64,000 nucleotides of DNA from Purshia tridentata (taxonomy: Eukaryota > Streptophyta > Magnoliopsida > Rosales > Rosaceae): NCBI GenBank assembly GCA_003254885.1, contig QANT01009226.1:1-64000 (forward strand). The letters run 5' to 3'. Of this stretch, positions 15,513 through 26,127 are shown piece by piece. A model generated the notes under the pieces. The model did not search any database. It had not been told where the DNA came from and worked only from the letters and a program-made list of their open reading frames with translations. Every line of letters starts with the position of its first letter. The first letter of the stretch is position 1. The position numbers and the translations under genes were made by a program.

Positions 15513-17801
15513 TCATCTTTTGAAGAGGGTAGCCTTGTCTTGCTGCAGAGTTGTCTTTATGAAGTCCAAAACAACTGGTGCTAACTCAGCTTGATGTAAG
15601 GTGTAAGAATGATTAGCTCCTTCTATAATATGTAATTTGTGGTTAGGTATTATCTTGGCAAACTCTAATGCATCTTCTACAGGGATGATTTCATCAGCAG
15701 ATCCATGCACTGTCAAGACCCTGTATATACAGAATCACCAACAAACTTGGTCATGCAGAAAACGCAAGAGAAAGAAAGAAAAAGGGAAACATAACACAGT
15801 CAAGACAAAATAAATTACAGTTTGCTTACCGGCATTCTTTGTCAATATGAAGGCATGATTCGTGCATATCAGTACTTAGGCGATCCCTCAAACTTTCCTT
15901 GTTCACTCTATAACTAACACTTCCTACAAGCAGAGCATCCATTAAGTGTGTCAAAAGGCCAGCATACACATTGCTTGTTTGTGTTTTTAGGTGCTTGTGT
16001 GTGCATAAGGTGAGTGAGAGAGAGAGAGCCCATCAGTCTATGCCTGGTTATAATGAAATCAAAGTTCCTTAAAATTTCAGAGGGAATAAAAAGAAAAAAG
16101 AAAAAAGAAAAAAAGCAATTTAAGGAACAGATAGTATAGGCCTAGGCAATAATCTAGGACCTGCCCTGCAGATTACTTTTTACTGTCCAGAGAGTAAATG
16201 TAAACAACCGCAGATATAAATCTAGCCATGACATCTCTGACCTCATACAAAAATTTTGGAATTCATCGCACCTAGAATAAGAATTAGGACATTAACTACA
16301 TTACCTGTCTTATTCTTAACATCAATGAATCCTTCGTTCTGGATTATTTGCATAAAGTCTTTACCCAAGCGTTCTTCAATGCCTTTCTTCAGATCATAAC
16401 GCCCAGAAACATTGACAACCATACGAATGTCACGATACTTAGAAGCATACAGGAGCACCACATCACCTCCTGCAGTAACATTTTTTGGCAATAATTTTGG
16501 CAGAAGTTACAGAAATATTCTTTTTTCAATATGGTTTTACTTTTACCCAATATCAACAGTTAGATCTATCAAAAATGACTTTGCTAACAGCCAAGCAGCT
16601 AAGATCATGTTGAACTAATAACTTGTGGCAGACTGTAAAGAGACACTAACACATTGAAATGGTAACATTAAAAATTTTCATGAAAGATTATTTACAATAA
16701 AAGTTTTTCCTCAATGTTTATTACTCTAAATTTCATTATTGATTGTGCAAAACAATCCAACACACCTTTACTGTGCCCAAGAATTGCACTTGCTACACGG
16801 TTTTTGCCAGAGAAGTGTTGGATTATAGCACGTAAGTCTTCAGCTTCTCTCCAATAGTTTCCATACTGAAAGGAGCCTTCACTTTCTCTGAAAACCAAAA
16901 TACGACAACTAAATCAGCATTAATGTAATATGTTGACCTGAAACTTCCAAGATGTAATGAAAACTTTCTGATTAAGAACAACATTATAAAAATGGAGCCA
17001 CACCTACAAGTAAAACTAGTAACGACAAGATTAAAGAGGCAAACACAACTGATTACTTCACAAAACCTGTTAAAATCAAGAATTCTAGATCATGTAATAG
17101 CACAGCTTTACCCATTTCCAGCAAAGTCAAAACGAAAGGAACTAATTCCTTCATTTTCCAACGCAACAGCAAGGTTCGCTATAGTAGTGGTTTCCTGGAA
17201 ATCAAGATACATAGGATGAAATACTAATTTAGTAAATGAAAATTTAATGAATTTTGTTTACATAGTCGGTATTTTGTAACTGGACTACAAGTTACATACT
17301 AAATCTAACAATCAAAATTCCATGCTAGATTACCTAATCAAGAAGGAATTAAATTATATACAGAAAAATAAATAGCACTTCAACGACTTAATATATCACA
17401 AAGACCAACCTTGGTGGATCGAAAACCATGGCATAAGATTACAATCTCCCCAGAACCAGTTTCATGTAAAAATCCCACAAGTTTTTCACCATGTTTGTTG
17501 GGCACAATGATTTTCTGTAGCTGGCTCACTGAAACAAACAGTGCAATTCATAAAGCACCATTAAATTTCTTACACAATTGGAAAACTTGGTGAGAATAAT
17601 CTTGGGATTCTTGGCACGCAAATAAAAATTAATAGTCTCAGTCTCTGTGATTGATTTTTATACAACTTTTTGTTCGTGAATCAGATCATACTAACAGTTT
17701 TCGATTTCTCACTAATACTATATCAACACACTCATAACAAACAAGCATATATGAGCGATATAATGAAATTTCCAACCTGGGTTTTGTGCAGCCTGGGCCA
17801 T
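15513..17801 (-). CDS. Alpha/beta-hydrolase (serine hydrolase, S33-like), tandem copy B
   Basis: Second, intact copy of the array, 271 residues. Exons in transcription order: 17801-17777, 17528-17410, 17194-17112, 16887-16766, 16469-16305, 15923-15830, 15720-15513. The first six exons have exactly the same lengths as in copy A (25, 119, 83, 122, 165, 94 bases), and introns and flanks are also recognisably alike, showing duplication of a genomic segment rather than retroposition. Ser in GHSKGG, Asp in HGSADE and His in GANHSY are kept. It starts MAQAAQNP and ends KATLFKR, which is probably the ancestral C terminus because copy C shares it. Substrate unknown. Confidence 0.9.
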
Positions 17802-18536
17802 TTTCAAGATTCGTTTTGGGCTGCGATTTTGGTAAAGAGTGAGTTTTGGTGAAGGCAACTTTATGGAAGTGAAAGAATTTGAGAGCAGCATTAATGGAAA
17901 TTATTAGCAGACAGAGAAGTATGTTCCTATGGAAGTTACCTACAGCCTTTGCGGCTCTGCAATACAATTTACTGAGCTCTCTGCTTCACTCAGTTTAGAA
18001 TCGGAGTATCAGATTGAGGAACTTTTCAGGTTTCGGTCCACTTAAATTTGTTATTTTCAAAACTGTCCCCTCCTTCTTAATATTCTCATAACTGTCTCCT
18101 CCATTAGTATTAAATAAAATGTCATGCTACCCGAGTAAGAAGTCCAGCTACCGGAGTTATAAGCTTTGACCTCCACATTTTCGCTTCTTGTTCTCAATCA
18201 TACTCATATCAAATTTTATTGTAAATAATATCTTACTATATTTTTTTATATAAGTCATGACTATTATATTTGACTGTATGAATTTATATGAAAATGTAAA
18301 GTAAGGCATAACGAGGAATTGCAATTGACTAGCAAGTGATAATTGATGGACTGAAAGTTTCAGTCTTTATTATGCAATGCATCACATTTTCTTAACCAAT
18401 AACAATAAGAATGTTGACAATGCTCAACAAGTAGGGGTTGAAGCTAAATTGTCATGGGTTTCAATGTGAACAAAATTTAGCCAATCAAAGCACTAATTAG
18501 AGTGGAAAATTCTATTACAATTATAATTATTATTGT
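17802..18536. other. Spacer between hydrolase copies B and C
   Basis: Promoter side of copy B followed by the duplicated 3' flank of copy C (about 18300-18530). No separate gene seen. Confidence 0.6.
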
Positions 18537-20374
18537 TCATCTTTTGGAGAGGGTAGCCTTGTCCTTTATGAAGTCCAAAACAGCAGTTGCTAACTTAGCT
18601 TGATGTGAACTGTAAGAATGATTAGCTCCTTTTATAGATGTTGTCTTGTGGTTAGGTAACTTGGCAAACGCTAATGTATCAGGGACGATTTTATCAGCTA
18701 ATCCATGGATTTTCAAGACCCTGTATGTACAGAATCACCAAAAAACTTGGTCATGGAGAAAATGCAAGAGAAAAAACAGAGAAAGAGAACAAGGGAACAT
18801 AACACAGTAACAACAGAACTAATTACAGTTTCCTTACCTGCATTCTTTGTCAATCTCAAGGCATGATTCATACATATCAATACTCAGGCGCTCCATCAAA
18901 CTTTCCTCGGTCACGCGATAACTAACACTTCCTACAAGCAAAGCATACATTAACTGTGTGAAATGCCAGCATACCACATTACCACATTGCTTGTTTGTGT
19001 TTGTGCCTTAAATTTATCCATGCATCTCTGGCCTCATATTCGAAAATTTTGGAATTCATCACACATATAATAAGAATCAGAATATTACCTGTCTTATCCT
19101 TAGCATCAATGAATCCTTGCTTCTTGGTTATTTGCATATAGTCTTTCCTCAAGCGTTCTTCAATGCCTTTCTTCAGATCATAACGTCCAGATATATTGAC
19201 AACTGTATGAATGTCATGATACTTAGAAGCATACAAGAGCACCACATTACCTCCTGCACTAACATTTTTGGCAATAAGTTTGGCACAAGCTAAAGAAATA
19301 CTATATTTTTAATATGATTTTACCCAATTTTAACAGTTATAGATCTGTCAACAATGACTTTGCCAACAGCTAAGCTGCTAAGATCGTGTTTACCTAAACT
19401 CAACTTATGGTCCAGACACTAACACATTAAAATGAGTCCCATTCAAAATTTTCATGAATGATTATTTAGAATAGAACTTTTCCCTCTATTTAATTACAGT
19501 CAAATATCCAACGCACCTTTACTGTGCCCAACAATTGTACTTACTACACGGTTTGCACAAGAGAAGTGTTGGATTACAGCATGTAAGTCATCAACCTCTC
19601 TCCAATAGATATCCTGAAAGGCGCCTTCACTTTCCCTGAAAACCAATATATCACAAAGTAGGTCAGCATCAATGCAATGTGTAGATCTGAAACTCCCAAG
19701 ACTGTCCTTCATAACAAGACACAACACAAGCTTGTCAATTAAGAAAACATTATAAAAATGGAGCCACATTTACAAGTGCAAGTATGAGATTAAAGAGGTG
19801 AACACAACACAACTAAGTTCTTCAAAAAAGTAACTGTTAAATTCAAGAATTCTAAATCATGTAATCGCACACCCTTACCCGTTCCCAGCAAAGTCAAAAC
19901 GGAACGAACTAATTCCTTCTTTTTCCAATGCAACAGCAAGGTTGAGTAATGTTTTCCTGGAAATAAAGAGACATAGGGTTTAAAACTTTGCCAAACAATG
20001 AAGCCAACCAAGAATTACAATCTTCTCATGAATGAGGTACTAATTTAGTAATTAAGAACTTAATGAATTTTGCCTAAATAGTCGGTATTCGGTAATTGGC
20101 CTACAAATTACATAATAAAATCTAACAACCAAAACTCCATGATAGATATTAACGAAATGCAAGAGAAAATAACTTAAATTTAAAGCCATATTTATCCCAA
20201 TCAAGCTGGAATTATAGAACAAAAGAATAACACTTAATATGACAAAGACCAACCTTGGTGGATCGAAAACCATGGCATGAGATTACAATCTCCGCAGAAC
20301 CACAGTTTCATGTAACAATCCCACAGGTTTTTCACCATGTTTGTTGGGTACAGTGATTTTCTGCTGCTGGCTCA
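18537..20374 (-). pseudogene. Alpha/beta-hydrolase tandem copy C, decayed
   Basis: Third copy, same strand and order. Counterparts of exons 2-7 are present (exon 2 begins 20374, the final stop is at 18537-18539), but the 25-base first coding exon that supplies the start is missing: similarity to copy B ends within intron 1 at about 20560. Relative to copy B, exon 2 carries a 2-base insertion (after CATGAAACTG), which leads within a few codons to a TAA, and exon 3 lacks 5 bases near its start; together the two changes would restore the frame further on. Later differences are small in-frame losses (three to fifteen bases in exons 4 and 7). The triad motifs GHSKGG-like, HGLAD and GANHSY survive. 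Most likely non-functional, fairly recent decay. Confidence 0.82.
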
Positions 20375-22811
20375 CTGAAACAGTGCAATTCATAAAGCAA
20401 CCATTAAACTTCTTAGACAGTTGGAAACTTGGTGAGAATAATCTTGGCAAGCAAGTAAGAATTCATGGCCTCAGTCTCTCGAATTGATTTTTAAAGAACT
20501 GTTTGTTCGTAGATCACATAATGGTAGCAGTATTGGATTTTTACTGCAAATTCCTAGTGGCAATTGGCAACACAAAAAAAAAAAAAAAATCTAAATTTTA
20601 CCAACAACTTATTGGTTTAATTGTATTTCTATCCATGATATAAGAAGGAAAAGTTCCAAGTTCCAAACTCATACGCTGCAGTAAGGCCCAACCAAGCCCA
20701 CGAGTCAAGTGCATAATTTTCTTGAGCTATTCCAATTACTCTAACAGGGCCATGCAAACAAATAAAGCAAGATGTGCCGAAAACCCATGTTAATCCAAGA
20801 AGGCAAGAACAAACAGTATTGATCATCACCTATATATAAACCAAAAAAAACATAGCAGTCATGATGTTAACCTAGTTTTGGTTCATTTTTAATTCAACTA
20901 AACAAATTACTTAAAGAGTAGATTCAACACAATAACTATACCAATTATTAGGACCATAAGATGAGAAGACTTAATTATTTATAGCAAGTTCTTGGCTTCT
21001 TCTTTCATCTCCATAGTAATTGGTGGCTATGCTTCTTCATCACCATTTTTAAGGCATACATTGTCACTAACGACAAGATGAGCTAGTCAGGCTATAGCAT
21101 TGGAGGGGTTAAAAAATCTAAAATGTGGGTAGGTGGTGGTGCCCCACTGAGATTAATTTTTGGATTTTTCTTAATTTCTTCAGGGTACGTAATCCATGGA
21201 GTGTGAGTTTATAAATATAAAAGTTAAAACCAAAAGCATATGTATTGGATCATACTCAATCGATTATACAAAAAATTATATACATATATATTATCTATAT
21301 TTGATTATTCTCATGTGTCTGTTTACTATAGCTTTTTACCAAATCAATTCTAGTAATATAAGTTTTGAGTATTTATGTGCCACGCTAACACCCACTGTGG
21401 ATCTTCTGAGCCGCCTTGCACGTTTTATCCTTAATAATTAATGAACCTAGTCATTATCTTCCTTATCATGTCTAAGTTAAAACTATTCCACTAATCACTA
21501 ACTTAATTAAACCAAAGAAGCACTGATTGGGATCCTAAATTTATATCTCAAATATGTTGTGCGGAAGCGTCAACCTCTGCGCGTGAAAAANTCTACTCTA
21601 AGAATTATTAATTTTCTTAAACACTGACATTTGTATTATATTTAGAATCCCTAATATTATTGCAAACGAAATGCAAAAATTGCAATTAGTAAATATAAAC
21701 AGAACTAGTTATGCATATATAATTAAGCTTTAATACTAATAACTCCTTTTTTTTAAAAAAAAAAAAAACTTGTCGTTATTATCATGGTGTGAATGTAGTC
21801 AACTGGCCTCTGTACTGATGATCATGTAGGGCACATAGGTAACTAAATGCCTAAATCTAAAAGAAGCTTCGGCTGAGTAATTTATGACGCGAAAGAAATT
21901 ATTAAGAGAGAAAGAAGATTTGCTCAAACACTGACTGGATATATGGTCATTAAACAAATAATTGACTATGTAATAAAAGTTGTAAACAATATTTATTATG
22001 TTTGAATGGTATACTATATAGTCTATATATATAATATTTGTCATGTTCCTGGAAATGCAGCAGATCAGTTCTGGTGCCATGCATAAACCTTTACTTTAAT
22101 ATCTTTGTTAGTTTTACAGAATTGAAGGTGCTTGTCTTCGAAAAACAAGTGCTTTATGTTAAAGTTGTTACAACTACTCACGATCGTATATATATATGGC
22201 ACTTGAAGTTAAAATTGGAAAATAATTAGTTATTTAATTATTATTAGTGTTTTATCTAAAACTTAATCCTATATTTGTTTGGAATGATTCTGAATTTAAT
22301 TGGATTTTCATTAAAATTTGTGAATTAAGGATCTAAAAATGTCAGTTTCGAGTTTCTAGTTTGGACCATATATATAAAACTATATATAATATACTGTGGA
22401 GGAAAACAAAAGTATATTAATTTATGATGTGGGAGGACGGAGGATAGAGAAAGAAACGTTATCAAAAGAAGTGGGAAATAAATAAAATAAAATAATGGAA
22501 AAGGACAGTCTGCCTTCCTCCCTTGACCCTTTTCAAATGGATCCATAATATTCTATATATGCCACAAATGCATAATATTCTGAGTCATGGGTGGACTTTG
22601 ACTTCTACTTTTCTAATTTTGAGGCCAATTGCCTTCCCTTGCCTGGCTGCTTCTCATCTTTCTCTCTCTCTTCTCATGCTTACTACTACCTACTTTTCAA
22701 GGCCTCATGACTAACCCTGGCCCCTTACCCAGCTGCCTTCTTATTCTTGTTTCAGTTTCTTCGGTCATTTCTTTTCTTCCCCATCACTAGCTAGCTAGCA
22801 ACTACTTTTCA

Positions 22812-22812
<1 letters not shown>

Positions 22813-22848
<36 letters not shown>
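22813..22848. repeat. (CT)n tract in the bHLH promoter
   Basis: A CT dinucleotide run of about 34 bases lies about 35 bases upstream of the TATA-like run. Pyrimidine or GAGA tracts of this kind near plant start sites are known targets of BPC/GAGA-binding proteins; a role here is inference only. Confidence 0.75.
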
Positions 22849-22849
<1 letters not shown>

Positions 22850-22882
22850 CACCTTGTTTGCTATCTTCATCTCTTGTGGCTT

Positions 22883-22892
22883 ATTATATATA
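22883..22892 (+). promoter_or_regulatory. Putative TATA box of the bHLH gene
   Basis: TTATATATAA-like run (TTATTATATATAAT region) about 215 bases before the ATG at 23104, immediately downstream of the CT tract. It predicts a start near 22920 and a leader of about 180 bases. Confidence 0.4.
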
Positions 22893-22977
22893 ATATCATC
22901 TATAACTTGCCACCTTCTACTCAAGACTTTGTCTATTCTCTCTAGATGCATATATGTCCTGCTGCATAATATTCAAC

Positions 22978-23025
22978 ATGAAGGAGGAAAAGGGTATATG
23001 TTGGAGGGACATAGTCAAATCATGA
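22978..23025 (+). CDS. Upstream ORF in the bHLH leader
   Basis: Fifteen codons (begins MKEEKG) and a TGA, fully inside the presumed 5' leader and out of frame with the bHLH start (126 bases downstream, with stops between). Other upstream ATGs occur at about 22946 and 22954. Whether it is translated or conserved cannot be judged from one sequence. Confidence 0.3.
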   Translation: MKEEKGICWRDIVKS

Positions 23026-23103
23026 CATAAACAAGGATTCAAGTGTATGTAGGGATCCAAAGGGATCTCCGGCATCTCGCAATTTTAACAACCCATTTTG
23101 TAT

Positions 23104-23242
23104 ATGGACACTGCCTTCCACCCCGATCAAGGGTCTCGTGCCAATTTCCTCAGACTCCTCATGCAATCTTTTGGCTGCTCTTACATTTGCTTCTGGTCTT
23201 ACATTCCCCATCCTTCTAAGTATGCATCCAACTTAACCTCTC

Positions 23243-23274
<32 letters not shown>

Positions 23275-26127
23275 ATGTATATGTTGGGTCTGTATATGCA
23301 GCTTCTTACTCTTTCTTGATGGTGTCTATGATGAAGAAAATCAACCTAGCTCTTCTTCCGGGAGTCTAGCTCGGAGGCTTTTTGATGAGTATAGGCTATC
23401 AGTATTAAACGTTGTTGAAAATGAGTAAGACAGTTCGACGCTACTTATGATTTTTACTAGATAAATAAACCTAATTAATTAAACCAGAAGCTCCAAATGT
23501 AAATATTCGATCTTCTGATCATAAGTTAATCTTTAATTGCTGCATATATATATGATCATCAGGTGTGTTCCAGGATTCGCTTTCAGGAATAGTCTTCCGT
23601 ATTTAGAGTTGCAAGAAATGGACCTCCAAAGGCTTGCATCCAACGAGATTCAGAGGCAATTTTATCGGGTAAATTACCATTATATATCACTAATTAATGA
23701 TTGATCTCCAAATTAAGTGAAATATATCATCACATTTTACATGCTGAAACATACATATATGCATGATTAAGTTATTTTGTGCAAGATAATATTGCTGATC
23801 GAATATGTGATTTTTCATCTGTTTTTAACAGGAAGCAAGGATTAAGGTATATATGTTGCATATTGGTTCACAGTCCAGCTGGTGTCATTTCTTGAGCTAG
23901 CAAGCTTTATAATAAATGTATGCCATTGTGCTCCTAAATTCTCTTATTAATTTCTGGCCTCTAAATTAGACTGCAGTTTTCATGGGGTGCAAGAGTGGAG
24001 AGATTGAGCTTGGCTTGCCCAATGTGTCACAAGTAAGCTAGAGGACCCATTAATTAAGAGACTTAATTGTAATATAATATATATATATATATGAGGTTTA
24101 GTTAACTGATCAATTAATTGTTGTTGTTGTTGTTTAGCAGATAAACATAAACAGGGAACTAATGATGAGAAACTTCTTACAAGAAGCAATTCCCAGACAA
24201 TTGTCTCCACATGAAGAAGGAGTAGTTCCCAGCAGGCTGCAGCAGCCAAATGATAATCAGCAAAAGCCACTTTCATCCTCCTCATCATCTTTGATGTCAC
24301 TCTCCATGGACAGCCCAGAGTACTCATCCCTCATCTTCAACATCCCAAGCACCACTAGTCACATCCCAGAAGTCCTTACACAAACTTCTCCTAATCCATT
24401 GCAACCAATACCAAACATTTCCACAACTACTGATCCTCATCAACAAGCCATGCAGGCATTTTCTCGAATCCGAAACATTCAATTCCCAACCCCAGAAATC
24501 GAAGATGCTGCAATGACGAGAGCCATCCTTGCTGTTCTGACTTCACCTCATCATTCTTCTTCTTCATCACATCAACCCCCAACAACTAATATTATTACTC
24601 CATCACCTCCTACACATCATCACCAGCTGCTTACTCCAAAAATTAGTGCTTTCAAGGATTTTAATAGAGCAGCTTTGTCCCCAAGAACGCAAATGAGTGC
24701 TAATTTACGCAGGCCAACTATGCTGAAGCGCTCGATTTCCTTCTTGAGAAGCTTAAATCAAATGAGAATTAGCGAAGGTATCCAAGCCACCCGCCCCACA
24801 AGCAGTCAGTTGCATCATATGATATCAGAGCGCAAGAGGCGTGAGAAGCTCAACGAAAGCTTTCATGCTTTGAAATCACTACTACCTCCAGGAACCAAGG
24901 TATATATGCTACATGCATACACTCAAATCAACCCATATATTTGTTGGGAAATTCATAATATACAATTTTTCTCTCTTCTAATATCTAACATGTTAGATAT
25001 TAAATGATACGTTTAAACATGTTACTTGTTATATTGTCATACTGTAAATTTTGACCAAATATTCATACACAATTTCATATAATCAATAGTGCTTATTCAT
25101 AGTGCATTATATATCACAACCTAATATACAAAATTGTCTCACAAATCCTTTTACTCCATGTTTGATGTAATTCTAATTCTATGTAGAAAGACAAAGCATC
25201 AGTTCTTACAACTGCGAAGGAGTGCTTGACTAGTTTGCAAGCTCAAGTTACTGAGCTTAGTCGAAGAAACCAACAGCTGGAGGCAAGGCTTTTTTCAGCT
25301 GGCAAAGAATTAGCTAGTGAAGAAGCAGAAGCAGCAGCAGCTGGCTCCTCATCAAACGAAAGAGTTAGTGTTAATCTGACACATGTATCCGAATCATCAA
25401 CTCCAGAAGAGCAGCAAATTATTGACTTGCAGGTGATTGTAAGAGCAGTAGAATGTTGTACTGAAGATATGGTGATTCGCATACTGGAATTTTTGAAGCA
25501 AGTTCAGAATGTAAGCTTGATTTCCATGGAGGCTAATACTTGGATTACAGAATCAAATTCTAGCATCAATCGCGTGATCTTGAGATTAAAAGTTGATGAT
25601 CAGGTATGTAATACAAAGTACTTAGTTATAATTAATTTCTCATTCAACTTAATGCACCACAGAAATAATAATGGGCACTATTACTTTATTACATTAGGCA
25701 TGTGTGAAAGTAAACCTAGCTAGCTAGCATTTCTAGTAAGATAAAAGGCAACATGAAATAATAATATCAGATATGATGGAAACTTTTAAAAGGTATTAAC
25801 ATATATTAACCTTTTTAAGCAATCAATTTTTTTCGGTTTTATTATGGTTGTTGTAGATTTAAAAAGTAATTAAGTACACAATTATATGTAAATGGAGGGT
25901 TAATTTGGTAGCCCTAGCTAACATGCATGCATCATCTATATTCTATTCATAGATAGGAAATGACAAGGAAGGAAAGGGGTCCTTAATTCATTAAGAAAGT
26001 TTGATTATTTAATTACTGAGTAATTAATTAATTGTTTTTATTGTTTAATATTTAGGGGACCGAATGGGACGAGCCTGCCTTCCAGGAAGCAGTGAGAAGG
26101 GTGGTTTCTGACGTGGCCCCCAAATAA
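23104..26127 (+). CDS. bHLH transcription factor, bHLH041-like
   Basis: Nuclear DNA-binding protein of the group of Arabidopsis bHLH041 (At5g56960, from memory). Eight exons: 23104-23219, 23302-23424, 23563-23668, 23832-23846, 23970-24032, 24141-24899, 25187-25603, 26056-26127; 556 residues. The N-terminal block (FLRLLMQSFGCSYICFWSY, then LFLDGVYDEEN and FMGCKSGEIELG) is the characteristic MYC-like N-domain of the group. The middle is Ser/Pro/Gln/His-rich. The basic region reads HMISERKRREKLN with His367, Glu371 and Arg375, the H-E-R set that binds G-box-type E-boxes; the loop falls at the exon 6/7 border and a coiled-coil-like second helix follows (LQAQVTELSRRNQQLEARL). An ACT-like C-terminal part may cover about 435-530. 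Exon 4 is a 15-base micro-exon. Confidence 0.9.
23238..23274. repeat. (CT)n tract in intron 1 of the bHLH gene
   Basis: Second CT run, about 36 bases with one interruption, just inside the first intron and 390 bases downstream of the promoter CT tract. Confidence 0.8.

Larger units (their letters stand above)
20375..23103. other. Intergenic region and bHLH promoter
   Basis: Up to about 20560 this is leftover intron 1 of hydrolase copy C. Beyond it I see no supported gene. There is one N at 21591. The last 300 bases look like the promoter and leader of the bHLH gene: a (CT)n tract, a TATA-like run at 22883-22892 and upstream ATGs. Confidence 0.6.

Noticed and set aside
20629-20829. Minus-strand 66-codon frame next to hydrolase copy C
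   Set aside because: Some hydrophobic and Trp-containing stretches, but no family match I can name and no exon partners; not enough to call a gene.
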